Assembly: GCA_024236415.1 (NCBI GenBank)
Contig: JACKKN010000004.1
Span: 1 to 64,000, forward strand
Direction of reading: 5' to 3'
DNA from: Hyphomicrobiales bacterium
GTDB taxonomy: Bacteria > Pseudomonadota > Alphaproteobacteria > Rhodospirillales > JACKKN01
DNA: 64,000 bases
The translations under genes were made by a program, and so were the position numbers. How positions within the stretch are numbered: position 1 is the stretch's first letter; each line of letters opens with the position of its first letter. Shown here piece by piece: positions 32,701 to 40,113 of this stretch. The notes beneath the pieces are model-generated. The model had not been told where the DNA came from. It worked only from the letters and a program-made list of their open reading frames with translations, and did not search any database.

Positions 32701-32909
32701 TGACCACGGTCGCCGGCCTGCTGCCCCTGCTGACCGAGACCAGCCTCCAGGCCCAGGTGGTGATCCCGCTGGTCACCAGCCTGGCCTTCGGCCTGTTCGT
32801 GGCCACGGTCCTGGTCCTGTTCGTGATCCCGGCCCTCTACGTCATCCTCCACGACCTGGGCCTGACGGCCGGGCAAAGGGAGGAGGTTGTTGAGGAGGCG
32901 GCAGAGTGA
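29784..32909 (+). CDS. RND-family efflux pump permease
   Basis: This 1041-residue proton-driven inner-membrane pump has 12 predicted membrane helices, one at each repeat start plus clusters at about 335-475 and 865-1025. Two large periplasmic loops are present. The TM4 signature LIAIGLLMDDAIVLSENI carries the paired acidic residues needed for proton relay. The N-terminal helix and FPDIPSREVQVTVPFPGATAEE are typical of the AcrB-like branch. Substrate cannot be predicted. It is coupled to the adaptor gene and is the last GC-rich gene before an AT-rich islet. Confidence 0.93.
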   Translation: MIRFFAGHPTAGNLLMVGFLALGVIAATSVKRETFPDIPSREVQVTVPFPGATAEEVESGICRRIEDAVDGVDGLDEKRCEAREGLAQATLEMREGGDIDRFLDDVKSEIDAIDTFPDDAEQPVVKQLGRVDFVATIAVAGPMAAPDLKAYAESLKDRMLQIPGVSQVEVQGFSEHQIRIEVPATTLRQLGLSVDQLADVVARQSIDMPSGSVETRDSTVLIRFADERRTPRALADLVVVGGGAGGEIRLGDIATIEDRFELAEEKVLFNGQRAAYLVVNKSKSDDTLDVVDALKAFVAAEKAVAPPTVSLTVTQDISSIVRDRLNMLIRNGGQGLLLVFLTMWVFFSLRFSFWVAMGLPVSFMGTIAGMAVIGYSFDMITLVALLIAIGLLMDDAIVLSENIARHFAMGKLPLQAAIDGAAEVGPGVFSSFLTTVAIFGGLAFLTGNMGHVLKVMPVILILTLAVSLVEAFLILPHHLKGSLGHLHKPPAGWIGKTRARINGAIEWLREGLAGRLVDAAVRQRYLFVGLVISLFLVSVAMVAGGILKFRAFPDLEGDVVEARLLLPQGTPLARTEMLAGRLVAAMGEIDAELTPRQPGGQHLVRNIGVQFSKNADAYETGPHLATVAVDLLSAEVRDARMDEVIALWRQKMGALPDVISLKFTESVIGPAGRAIDVRLRGADLDELKAASLTLQSWFNGYVGVNDLIDDLRPGKPEIRVHLRPGATALGLTAAGIAAQLRSAFYGKTAMEVQVGPESYEINIRLAEADRDTLADLDYFTVTAANGRQVPLDTVAVLELGRGYARINRIDGLRTVTLQGDVDTTRANTAEILRDVQRRVPELNAMYPGVHVDFSGEAEETAKTSGSMMRNFVIGLFAVFLILSFQFRSYIEPILVMVAIPLGLIGAVWGHLLTGLDLSMPSMLGLASLAGVVVNNSILLVNFVKIEMAEGRDIVEAAGHASRQRFRAILLTTLTTVAGLLPLLTETSLQAQVVIPLVTSLAFGLFVATVLVLFVIPALYVILHDLGLTAGQREEVVEEAAE

Positions 32910-33071
32910 GCAGAGGATGCAGGAAAAGAACGCGATAGAAGAAATTTTTCAATTCACATTGTAAAACTAAAGTTCGGATAGTCAAATCAATGTAGTGCCT
33001 CCAGATTTATTCGATTTGCATACTTTTTCGATGAAAACAAAGGAAGGTGTCAGTAGTACCGTTCGGTGCGC

Positions 33072-33422
33072 TCAATCCCCTGATTGATCAACATCTGAAT
33101 TTGATCCATTGAAATTTCGTTCGTGAGATTCAGGCCTCCCACTAAGAAGTCTTATTATAGATGCCGCTCCAAACGTGAAAAGCAATAAGGAAGCATCGAA
33201 TATTCGTTGAGCGGTCGCCGCGAGTGGGTTGCCTCCAAAGAGGGACACGAACCCCGCCAGGAGAAGACATCCCACTGTCAACGTGAGAACCGAGAGAAAC
33301 ACCAGCGAAAAATGCCGTCGCGGTGCGCAATACTGTCTATCGTTGCCACTGGGCGCGCTACCAACAACGTGGTCATTGCGTGGTTGCACCGAATTTCTGG
33401 GAGAATTCGAGGAAGCAATCAT
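33072..33422 (-). CDS. Small two-helix membrane protein of unknown function (AT-rich islet)
   Basis: The product has 116 residues from the ATG at 33422, which has GAGG nine bases upstream. A polar N-terminus (about 1-35) is followed by two hydrophobic stretches, FSLVFLSVLTLTVGCLLLAG and LLLFTFGAASII, and a hydrophilic Asn/Ser/Asp tail. It is probably an inner-membrane protein with two passes. Its start overlaps, as ATGA, the stop of a 32-codon ORF with a perfect ribosome site. The true N-terminus may therefore lie in that ORF, joined by a frameshift. No family is recognised. Confidence 0.55.
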   Translation of the reverse strand: MIASSNSPRNSVQPRNDHVVGSAPSGNDRQYCAPRRHFSLVFLSVLTLTVGCLLLAGFVSLFGGNPLAATAQRIFDASLLLFTFGAASIIRLLSGRPESHERNFNGSNSDVDQSGD

Positions 33423-33517
33423 ATTCTTTGCCTCATTACTAGCAACAGACAGATGTTGAACCTGCAAGCCGTTCGGTATTTGGAATTTTGGAGTGAATTT
33501 GTATCAATATGTCCCAT
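33419..33517 (-). CDS. 32-residue leader-like ORF coupled to the islet membrane protein
   Basis: On the minus strand an ATG at 33517 follows AAAGGAGGGGAAA, one of the best ribosome sites in the window. It opens a 32-codon frame (MGHIDTNSLQ...MRQRI) whose TGA overlaps the ATG at 33422. It could be a translated leader that couples translation. It could equally be the real N-terminus of the membrane protein, cut off by a one-base indel. The alternative frame between 33500 and 33423 is also open and reads on directly into the membrane protein. Confidence 0.4.
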   Translation of the reverse strand: MGHIDTNSLQNSKYRTACRFNICLLLVMRQRI

Positions 33518-33673
33518 TTTCCCCTCCTTTAAAGAAATTTTTTACCAAAACGCCATATAAACACTCAATATGGCTACACACCCCAACAACATAACATTTC
33601 TTTGCCGAAAATACCATATTTAATATTAATTTGGGTATAGAGGTTAGAGAAATGGCGTATTTGGAAGTGATAT

Positions 33674-33702
33674 TTGCCACATGACGACGTATATGATATA
33701 AT
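33674..33702 (+). promoter_or_regulatory. Near-consensus sigma-70 promoter in the islet
   Basis: TTGCCA (33674-33679) and a perfect TATAAT (33697-33702) are separated by 17 bases. This would give a leader of about 40 nt before the ATG at 33748. Such a consensus -10 box is unusual in this GC-rich genome and fits the foreign character of the segment. Confidence 0.75.
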
Positions 33703-33747
33703 TTGTGTCTCCTATGGCCGAGTGACTTGGAAAGACGGATAGAGAAA

Positions 33748-34461
33748 ATGTCTGATGCTGTGACGCGAGGCACCAAAAAAGGAGAAGCTTTCGAGCGACT
33801 CTTGCTGTCGCTTGTGGCTCTCTCTCCATCGCGGCCCGATCGGGTGCGGCTTATTGAGTCCCGAGAACTTGCGGGTGCACATGAGTCAAAGAAGGAATTG
33901 GCAAATATTACAGAGTCAAAAAGAAGTACTGATTCCCGAAAATTGACTGAAACGGAAAAACGCAATGCAGCTAAAACGCTAGGGCGAGTTGTGGCTGCGG
34001 ACGTATTTCGCGAAGTTATTATGCCCGAAGGAAATAATGAGAGAATTAATCTTCCGGAACTAGGCCTGATAGCGGTAACAATTAGCTTGCCTGTGTTAAA
34101 TGATGACTTTGGAAAGTGGGTGATGGATGAAAAAAAGGGCCCGGAGCCAACACAAGAGAACGTTGCTCATCGTATTAGAAGAAGAACTATTAAGTGGATT
34201 ATTGACAATGCGGATGACGATGGCTTGCCATTGTTTTTAAGGGATATTTGGATAGTTCACGGATCCAATTCATTTGATATGCTAATTTTGGTTATGTACC
34301 GTAGATCGAAGTTATTTATGGCATATGTTCGTGAAGTGGTGCAGAGGGTTCGTGGTGTTCTTAGAACCCAGACTATGCAAGTGTCCAATAGCTTGGGAAA
34401 TAGTTTGGATTTGGAAAAAGAATACGACATGTTGATTGCGCGCCGGGATCAACAAAGCTGA
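33748..34461 (+). CDS. Orphan hypothetical protein (AT-rich islet)
   Basis: The product has 237 residues, mostly polar, with no signal peptide or membrane helix. I use the ATG at 33748 (MSDAVTRGTKKGEAF); a TTG 15 codons upstream is weaker because it begins only a few bases from the predicted transcription start. The middle (about 85-190) looks globular, with LGRVVAADVFREVI, LPELGLIAVTISLP and HRIRRRTIKWIIDNADDDG. The latter part has MLILVMYRRSKLFMAYVREV. No family is recognised. Codon usage differs strongly from neighbouring GC-rich genes, and its own strong promoter lies upstream. Confidence 0.7.
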   Translation: MSDAVTRGTKKGEAFERLLLSLVALSPSRPDRVRLIESRELAGAHESKKELANITESKRSTDSRKLTETEKRNAAKTLGRVVAADVFREVIMPEGNNERINLPELGLIAVTISLPVLNDDFGKWVMDEKKGPEPTQENVAHRIRRRTIKWIIDNADDDGLPLFLRDIWIVHGSNSFDMLILVMYRRSKLFMAYVREVVQRVRGVLRTQTMQVSNSLGNSLDLEKEYDMLIARRDQQS

Positions 34462-34585
34462 CCCATACATTACATGTGCTGTATGTCCAGAAAAGGTTTG
34501 TACAGACAGGGTAATGACCTGACATTGCAGCCCCGTAGATTGCCCGAGGTTTACCTCCGGCGGTTGGGTTGCTAGGGAAACCACC

Positions 34586-35140
34586 ATGCGCAGCGAAAAA
34601 TCCAAGATGCTGGCCGGCGAGCCCTACCTTCCGGGCGACCCGGAGCTGGCCGCCGACCGGGCCCGGGCCCACGGGTGGATGGACCGCTACAACCGGTCCC
34701 TCGCCGCCACGTCCGAGGCGCGCCGTGCCATGCTAGCCGAGCTGTTGGCGGCGGTCGGCGACGGCGCCGCGGTCCGTCCGCCGTTCCATTGCGACTATGG
34801 CTACAACATCACCCTGGGGCGAGGCGTGTTCCTGAACTTCAACTGCGTCATCCTGGACGTGGTGGCGGTGGAGATCGGCGACGGGACGCAAATCGGCCCC
34901 GGCGTGCAGATCCTGGCCGCCGACCATCCCCGCGACGCCGCGCAGCGCCGGGCGGGCCTGGAGTCCGGCCGTCCGGTGCGCATCGGCCGCAACGTCTGGA
35001 TCGGCGGCGGCGCGCTGATCCTGCCGGGGGTCACGGTGGGGGACGACGCCATCGTCGGCGCCGGCGCGGTGGTCACGCGCGACGTGGCGGCGGGGGCGAC
35101 CGTGGTCGGTAACCCGGCGCGGCCGCGGACGGCCCCGTGA
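34586..35140 (+). CDS. Sugar O-acetyltransferase (maltose/galactoside acetyltransferase family)
   Basis: The 184-residue left-handed beta-helix (hexapeptide repeat) enzyme of the Maa/LacA group transfers acetyl from acetyl-CoA to a sugar. Family marks are the N-terminal EKSKMLAGEPYLPGDPEL, the active-site region PPFHCDYGYNITLGRGVF and FNCVILDV, the catalytic His in AADHP, and hexapeptide coils IGRNVWIGGGALILPGVTVG ending in VVGNPAR. The gene marks the return to GC-rich sequence after the islet. It appears to be a single-gene unit. Confidence 0.93.
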   Translation: MRSEKSKMLAGEPYLPGDPELAADRARAHGWMDRYNRSLAATSEARRAMLAELLAAVGDGAAVRPPFHCDYGYNITLGRGVFLNFNCVILDVVAVEIGDGTQIGPGVQILAADHPRDAAQRRAGLESGRPVRIGRNVWIGGGALILPGVTVGDDAIVGAGAVVTRDVAAGATVVGNPARPRTAP

Positions 35141-35159
35141 TTGGAGAGGCCGACGCCCC

Positions 35160-35636
35160 CTAAGCGCACTCCGTCTCCGCGTCGCGCACCAGTTCGGGGT
35201 GCAGGTCCTCGAGGCGGAACTTGCCGAAGGCCTTGGCCGCGTCGTGGGCCCTTGCGCAGTGCTCGGCGTAGGGCTTGTAGGCCATGTCCTCGAGCAGGAT
35301 GTGGTGGTACAGCCACTCGGTCAGGAACTGCTGTAGGGCGTAGGCGGTGACCGAGTCGTCGCCGTCCGCGTACCGCCGTTGCAGGGCCATGACGTCGTCG
35401 GCCAGGGTGCCGTGCTCCTGGCGGTGGGCCTCCAGCTCGGGATAGCCGCATTCCGCCATCACCCGCTCCTCGCGGAAGAAGTGGTATTCCGTGTAGGCGA
35501 TCAGGGTGTTGATGGCCTCGGACAGATCGGCGCCGTGGTCGTCCAGGCGGCCGATCAGGTCGATGATGATGCGGTGGTCGCTGTCCAGCGGCGGCACGCC
35601 GACGCTCATGGCTTCGGACCAGACGATCTTGGTCAT
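35160..35636 (-). CDS. Bacteriohemerythrin
   Basis: This 158-residue single-domain hemerythrin is a four-helix bundle with a non-heme di-iron O2 site. The iron ligands are recognisable in DSDHRIIIDL, EYHFFREE, EAHRQEHG and LYHHILLEDMAY. The ATG at 35636 has GGAAGGGAC upstream and matches the family start (MTKIVWSEAMSVGV); longer in-frame versions add a non-homologous leader. It may deliver or sense oxygen, fitting a bacterium that switches between aerobic and anaerobic respiration. A second hemerythrin is at 47 kb. Confidence 0.92.
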   Translation of the reverse strand: MTKIVWSEAMSVGVPPLDSDHRIIIDLIGRLDDHGADLSEAINTLIAYTEYHFFREERVMAECGYPELEAHRQEHGTLADDVMALQRRYADGDDSVTAYALQQFLTEWLYHHILLEDMAYKPYAEHCARAHDAAKAFGKFRLEDLHPELVRDAETECA

Positions 35637-35759
35637 GGGGACGGTCCCTTCCGCCCTGGGGGCCTTGGGCCCTCTGTGTTGCGCTCTGCCTTTGCTTACC
35701 CCGTGTTTCGAGTCTAGCACAGGCGTTGGGGGGCCGCCACGGGAACCGGCCAAAAAATC

Positions 35760-36977
35760 CTATGATTCGCGCCGCCGGCCCAGGTTGTGGACCGCCGATC
35801 CGCCCACCGCGCCCAGCAGCATCAGGGCCACCAGCGGCATGGCCGAATCGGCCAGCAGCAGGCCGATCAGGGCCGTCGCCCCGGCGCCCACGGACATCTG
35901 CAGGAACCCGGCCAGGCCCGACGCGGCGCCGGCCCGGTGCGGGTCGACGCTGATGGCGCCGGCGACCCCGTTGGGGATGCTCATGCCGTTGCCCAGGGCC
36001 ACCACCGCCATGCAGGCGAACAGGGTCACGGGCATCAGCACGCCGGCGGCGTAGACCGCCACCAGCAGCACCGTGCCCAGCAGCGACAGCGACGTGCCCC
36101 AGGCGATCATGCGGTCGGGCCCCACCCGCACGGCGACCCGGCCGGTGGTGAAGTTGCCGGTCATGTACATGGCGGCGACCATGATCACGTACAGGCCATA
36201 GCGGCTGGGCGGCTGGCCCATCAGCTCGACCATGATGTAGGGGGCGCCGCCGACGAAGGAGAAGAACACGCTGGTGGTGAACCCCACCTGCAGGGCATAG
36301 CGGCGGAAGGCGGGGTTGGCCATCAGGTCCCAGGCGCGCAGGATCTCCAGCGGCCCGCTGCCGCCGGCCTGCCCCGGGCGGCCGCCGTGGGTCTCGGGCA
36401 GCAGGGCGGCGGCGGCGGCGATCACCGCCACCGTTGCCGCGGCGACGAACACGAAGCTGGCCCGCCAGCCCAGGAATTCGTCCAGGTAGCCGCCGATGGT
36501 GGGCGCCACCATGGGCGCCACCACCATGGCCATGGTCACGTAGCCCATGACGCTGGCCGCCCGTTCGCGCGGGAACAGGTCGCGGATCATGGCCCGGGCC
36601 AGGACCATGCCGGCGCAGGCCCCCACCGCCTGCACCAGCCGGCCGACGATCAGCCAGGCGATGGACGGCGCCACCAGGCACGAGAGGGTGCCCACCAGGC
36701 TGAGCGACAGCCCGGCCAGCAGCACCGGCCGCCGGCCCAGGCGGTCCGACAGGGGCCCGTAGACGAGCTGCGCCGCCGCCAGGCCGATCAGGTACAGGGT
36801 CAGGGTCAGCTGCACCACGGCGTAGTCCACGTCGAACACCCGCTGCAGCCCCGGCATGGAGGGCAGGTAGATGTTCAGCGCCATGGGCCCGATGGCGGTG
36901 ACCGAGATCAGCAGCGCCAGCAGGGACAGGCGCGGTGTTGCGGGTGCCTGCGGCGCGGGGGCGGGCGGGGGCGTCAT
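35760..36977 (-). CDS. Bcr/CflA-family multidrug efflux MFS transporter
   Basis: This 405-residue transporter with 12 predicted membrane helices belongs to the drug:H+ antiporter group (DHA1, Bcr/CflA). Family marks are the N-terminal ISVTAIGPMALNIYLPSMPG, the motif A GPLSDRLGRRPVLLAGL and RLVQAVGACAGMVLARAMIRD at helix 4-5. Known relatives export bicyclomycin, chloramphenicol or sulfonamides; the substrate here is unknown. It begins one base after the stop of the alpha/beta hydrolase gene on the same strand, so the two share a transcript. Confidence 0.92.
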   Translation of the reverse strand: MTPPPAPAPQAPATPRLSLLALLISVTAIGPMALNIYLPSMPGLQRVFDVDYAVVQLTLTLYLIGLAAAQLVYGPLSDRLGRRPVLLAGLSLSLVGTLSCLVAPSIAWLIVGRLVQAVGACAGMVLARAMIRDLFPRERAASVMGYVTMAMVVAPMVAPTIGGYLDEFLGWRASFVFVAAATVAVIAAAAALLPETHGGRPGQAGGSGPLEILRAWDLMANPAFRRYALQVGFTTSVFFSFVGGAPYIMVELMGQPPSRYGLYVIMVAAMYMTGNFTTGRVAVRVGPDRMIAWGTSLSLLGTVLLVAVYAAGVLMPVTLFACMAVVALGNGMSIPNGVAGAISVDPHRAGAASGLAGFLQMSVGAGATALIGLLLADSAMPLVALMLLGAVGGSAVHNLGRRRES

Positions 36978-36978
36978 C

Positions 36979-37746
36979 TCAGGCGGCCAGGAAGTCGCGC
37001 GCGGCGGCCACGAAGGCGCGCGGCTGTTCGGCGTGCAGCCAGTGCCCGGCCCCGGGCAGGACGGCGATGCGCGCGTGGGGGAACAGGCGGTGGATCAGGC
37101 CGTGGTGGTGCGGTTCGATGTAGTCCGACCGGCCGCCGGCCAGGAACAGGGTCGGTCCGCGGTAGGCCTGGCCCGGGCGGATGTCGGGGAAGTCGCCGAT
37201 GGCCGCCATGTGGGCGGCCAGGGCATCCAGGTTGACCCGCCAGCGCAGGCCGCCGGGGCCGCGCACCAGGTTCTGCAGCAGGAACGCGCGCAGGCCGTCC
37301 TCGGGGATGGCCGCCGCCAGTTGGGCGTCCACCTGGGCGCGCCGGTCGATGCCGGCCAGGTCGACGGCGGCCATGGCCGCCACGTAGTCGGCGAAGGAAT
37401 GGCCGTACCCGGCCGGGGCCACGTCGGCCACCAGCAGGCGGCCGACCAGGTGCGGGTCGTGCAGGGCCAGCACCATGGCCGCCTTGCCGCCCATGCTGTG
37501 GCCGATCACCGCGGCGCCGCCCAGGTGGCGGTCGGCCATGAAGCGGCGCAGGTCGTCGGCCATGTCGGCGTAGGCCATGCCGTCGGCCCAGAACGAGTCG
37601 CCGTGGTTGCGCAGGTCCAGCGCATGCACCCGATGGTGCGCCGACAGGGCCTTGGCCACGCCGGCCCAGTTCCGCGCCGACCCGAACAGGCCGTGCAGGA
37701 CGATGACGTCGGGTCCGCTGCCGTAGGCGGTGTGGGCGAGGGGCAT
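36979..37746 (-). CDS. Alpha/beta hydrolase (YbfF-like esterase)
   Basis: This 255-residue serine hydrolase has the oxyanion-hole region VIVLHGLFGSARNWAGV, the nucleophile elbow GHSMGGKAAM (Ser at about 98) and the catalytic His in LPGAGHWLHAEQP near the C-terminus. The pattern is that of the YbfF family of short-chain acyl esterases. I use the ATG at 37746, because the conserved domain starts at once; a start 22 codons upstream is possible. The neighbouring MFS pump follows by one base. Confidence 0.87.
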   Translation of the reverse strand: MPLAHTAYGSGPDVIVLHGLFGSARNWAGVAKALSAHHRVHALDLRNHGDSFWADGMAYADMADDLRRFMADRHLGGAAVIGHSMGGKAAMVLALHDPHLVGRLLVADVAPAGYGHSFADYVAAMAAVDLAGIDRRAQVDAQLAAAIPEDGLRAFLLQNLVRGPGGLRWRVNLDALAAHMAAIGDFPDIRPGQAYRGPTLFLAGGRSDYIEPHHHGLIHRLFPHARIAVLPGAGHWLHAEQPRAFVAAARDFLAA

Positions 37747-37887
37747 TGGGGGAAGGTCCGCGCCGTGGACTGTCGCGGCCGATCTTATACCCAGCCCGTG
37801 CCGGCGGAACAACCCCGCAGCCGGCCCCGTTCACAGGGCCGCGGCCGGGATCGCGCCCGCGGCCCGCCTGCGGTCGCGGCGCCGCAT

Positions 37888-39063
37888 CTAGCGGGTCAGC
37901 TCGCGCATGGCCCGGTCCAGGCCGTCGAGGGTGAGCGGGAACATGCGCCCGCCCAGCAGCTGGTGCATCATGCGCACCGACGCGGTGTGGTCCCACCAGC
38001 GTTCGGGGATGGGGTTCAGCCATACGGCCTTGGAGTAGATGTCCAGCACCCGGCGCATCCAGACCTCGCCGGCCTCCTCGTTCCAGTGCTCGACGCTGCC
38101 GCCGGGATAGTTGATCTCGTACGGGCTCATGGACGCATCGCCGACGAAAATCACTTTATAATCATGGGGATAGGTGTGCAGCACCTCCCAGGTCGCGGTC
38201 ACCTCGGAATGGCGCCGCCGGTTGTCGCGCCAGACCCGCTCGTACAGGCAGTTGTGGAAGTAGAAGTACTCCAGGTGCTTGAACTCGGTGCGCGCCGCCG
38301 AGAACAGCTCTTCGAGCGTGCGCACGTGCGGGTTCATGGAGCCGCCCACGTCCAGGAACAGCAGCACCTTCACGGCGTTGTGGCGTTCGGGCACCATCTT
38401 CAGGTCCAGGTAGCCGCGGTGCGCCGTGGAGCGGATGGTGTCGTCCAGGTCGAGCTCGGTCGGCGACCCCTGGCGGGCGAACTGGCGCAGCCTTTTCAGG
38501 GCCACCTTGATGTTGCGGGTGCCCAACTCCACCGTGTCGTCCAGGTTCTTGTACTCGCGCTTGTCCCAGACCTTGACCGCGCGGCCGTGGCGCCCCTCCT
38601 CCTGGCCGATGCGCACGCCCTCGGGGTTGTAGCCGTGGGCGCCGAACGGCGAGGTGCCGGCGGTGCCGATCATCTTGCTGCCGCCCTGGTGGCGCTTGTT
38701 CTGCTCCTCCAGGCGCTTCTTGAGGGTCTCCATCAGCTTCTCGAAGCCGCCCAGGGCCTCGATCTTGGCCATCTCCTCGGGGCTCAGCACCTTCTCGGCC
38801 AGCTTGCGCAGCCACTCCTCGGGGATCTCGGCGGTCACGTCGTCGGACACGTTCTCCAGCCCCTTGAACACGTGGCCGAACACGCGGTCGAACTTGTCCA
38901 GGTTCTTCTCGTCCTTCACCAGGCAGGCGCGGCTCAGGTAGTAGAAATCCTCGACGCTGTAGTCGGCCAGACCCTTGTCCATGCCCTCCAGCAGGGTCAG
39001 GTACTCGCGCAGGCTGACCGGCACGCGGGCCTCGCGCAGTTCGAGGAAGAAGTTGATGAACAT
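37888..39063 (-). CDS. CoxE-like VWA-domain protein
   Basis: The 391-residue protein has an N-terminal helical part (FFLELREARVPVSLREYLTL) and a linker rich in Glu/Lys. Its C-terminal von Willebrand factor A domain (about 225-380) has a MIDAS-like motif in FLDVGGSMNPH (DxGxS) and later VFVGDASMSPYEI. This is the CoxE family. Its members usually partner with a MoxR-type AAA+ ATPase to mature metal enzymes or complexes. No such ATPase is adjacent here. Confidence 0.9.
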   Translation of the reverse strand: MFINFFLELREARVPVSLREYLTLLEGMDKGLADYSVEDFYYLSRACLVKDEKNLDKFDRVFGHVFKGLENVSDDVTAEIPEEWLRKLAEKVLSPEEMAKIEALGGFEKLMETLKKRLEEQNKRHQGGSKMIGTAGTSPFGAHGYNPEGVRIGQEEGRHGRAVKVWDKREYKNLDDTVELGTRNIKVALKRLRQFARQGSPTELDLDDTIRSTAHRGYLDLKMVPERHNAVKVLLFLDVGGSMNPHVRTLEELFSAARTEFKHLEYFYFHNCLYERVWRDNRRRHSEVTATWEVLHTYPHDYKVIFVGDASMSPYEINYPGGSVEHWNEEAGEVWMRRVLDIYSKAVWLNPIPERWWDHTASVRMMHQLLGGRMFPLTLDGLDRAMRELTR

Positions 39064-39202
39064 GGGTCAGGGCACCTCCGGGGCGGCAGCGTAGCACGCC
39101 CGGCCGGGCGGCGGAAACACGGCGCGCGGTTTTCCCTTCCCCCCGCCGCCCCGCCGGCCTATACACCGGCGCAGCGACGCAACAACGCAGGGGGAGCCGG
39201 CC

Positions 39203-39619
39203 ATGGAAGCGCGGGTCAAGTGGATCGACAACATGGCCTTCATGGGCAAGAGCGAATCGGGCCACGGCCTGGTCATGGACGCGCGCCAGGAATTCGGCGG
39301 CACCAACCTGGGCCCCAGCCCCATGGAGCTGATGCTGCTGGGCGCCGGCGGCTGCACCTCCATCGACCTGATCTCGATCCTCAAGAAGGCGCGGCAGCAG
39401 GTCACCGACGTGGAGGTCAAGCTGACCGCCGAGCGCGCCCCCGAGCCGCCCAAGGTCTTCACCAAGGTGCACATGCACTTCGTGGTCATCGGCCAGGGGG
39501 TGTCGGCAAAGCATGTCGAGCGGGCCCTGAATCTGTCGGCGGAGACGTACTGCTCGGCGTCCATCATGCTGGGCAAGACCGCCGAGATGTCGCACAGCTT
39601 CGAGATCGTCGAGGGCTGA
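39203..39619 (+). CDS. OsmC-family protein
   Basis: The 138-residue OsmC/YhfA-type protein has the typical GGTNLGPSPMELMLLGAGGCTSIDL segment (seen in parts) with the conserved Cys of the peroxide-reactive centre. The second active Cys lies in AETYCSASIMLGKTAEMSHSF. OsmC proteins reduce organic hydroperoxides; the YhfA branch is less defined. The ribosome site GGGGGAG precedes the ATG. It stands alone, divergent from the CoxE-like gene. Confidence 0.9.
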   Translation: MEARVKWIDNMAFMGKSESGHGLVMDARQEFGGTNLGPSPMELMLLGAGGCTSIDLISILKKARQQVTDVEVKLTAERAPEPPKVFTKVHMHFVVIGQGVSAKHVERALNLSAETYCSASIMLGKTAEMSHSFEIVEG

Positions 39620-40113
39620 CCCGCCGCCCGGCCCTGACGACAGGCGTCCCGCCGCGGCACCCCGCGGCGCCGGTGGGGGCCCGCCGCAGGCGGTTTCGGT
39701 CCCGATGTCGTCATGGCAACCCCCTGAAATTCCAGCAATCAGGCCGTGACGGCGGCGAAAATGTCGTCATCCGTCGTCATCCGCGGCCGCGCGCCGGTCT
39801 CCGCCCAGGCGGAGACCGATTCGGAATATAGTCCGGTTTTTAGGAATTTCAAGGGCAGACGCGCGGACGACGGCGTGTCGCGATGGCAATCGACCCGGAA
39901 GTCTGTCGGCATTTTTTACATTTTCGCCGCGAGGGCGCCGGTTGTCCGGAAGCGATTTCTTTTAAAAACAAGAGGTAAAATGTACCGGAACAATTCTTGC
40001 ATAATTTTTTAATCAAAGGCCGGTCCCGGTTATTTGGGAACTGTCGGCTTGTTTTTGGTCCAAGCATTGCTTGCCGTCTTGTGTCGGAAAAGCAATCGGG
40101 GTGGGAGGGACAG
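39620..40113. other. Intergenic region with hairpin and PEP-CTERM promoter
   Basis: These 494 bases contain no gene that I can support. Present are a perfect 11-bp inverted repeat with a 2-base loop (39794-39804 with 39807-39817), which is probably a transcript 3'-end hairpin or small REP. Next come short GTCGTCATCC repeats near 39763-39780 and an AT-rich stretch (39900-40015). The sigma-54-like promoter listed separately lies near the end. Confidence 0.6.
40056..40071 (+). promoter_or_regulatory. Candidate sigma-54 promoter of the PEP-CTERM gene
   Basis: TGG at 40056-40058 and TTGCT at 40067-40071 form a -24/-12 pair with GG and GC exactly 10 bases apart (TTGGTCCA-N4-TTGCT). Transcription would start near 40082, about 30 bases before the ATG. 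PEP-CTERM genes are commonly driven by RpoN with the PrsK/PrsR two-component system. An imperfect dyad (GTCCC...GGGAAC, 40024-40042) just upstream could be an activator site. Confidence 0.55.

Larger units (their letters stand above)
32910..34585. other. AT-rich islet (probable horizontally acquired segment)
   Basis: Base composition drops sharply just after the RND pump stop and recovers just before the acetyltransferase start. The interval is rich in A/T runs and uses AT-ending codons (for example many AAA, ATT and GAA) unlike its neighbours. It encodes two divergent orphan genes and a small leader-like ORF. I see no integrase, transposase, tRNA or clear flanking repeats, so the route of entry is unknown. 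From 32910 to 33071 and from 34462 to 34585 I see no genes. Confidence 0.7.

Noticed and set aside
33504..33965. 153-codon minus-strand frame in the AT-rich islet
   Set aside because: It overlaps the better-supported plus-strand gene and its promoter and has no ribosome site; the protein looks arbitrary.
39794..39817. Perfect hairpin as a rho-independent terminator
   Set aside because: The stem is strong, but no T-run follows on either strand; kept only as a hairpin in the intergenic description.
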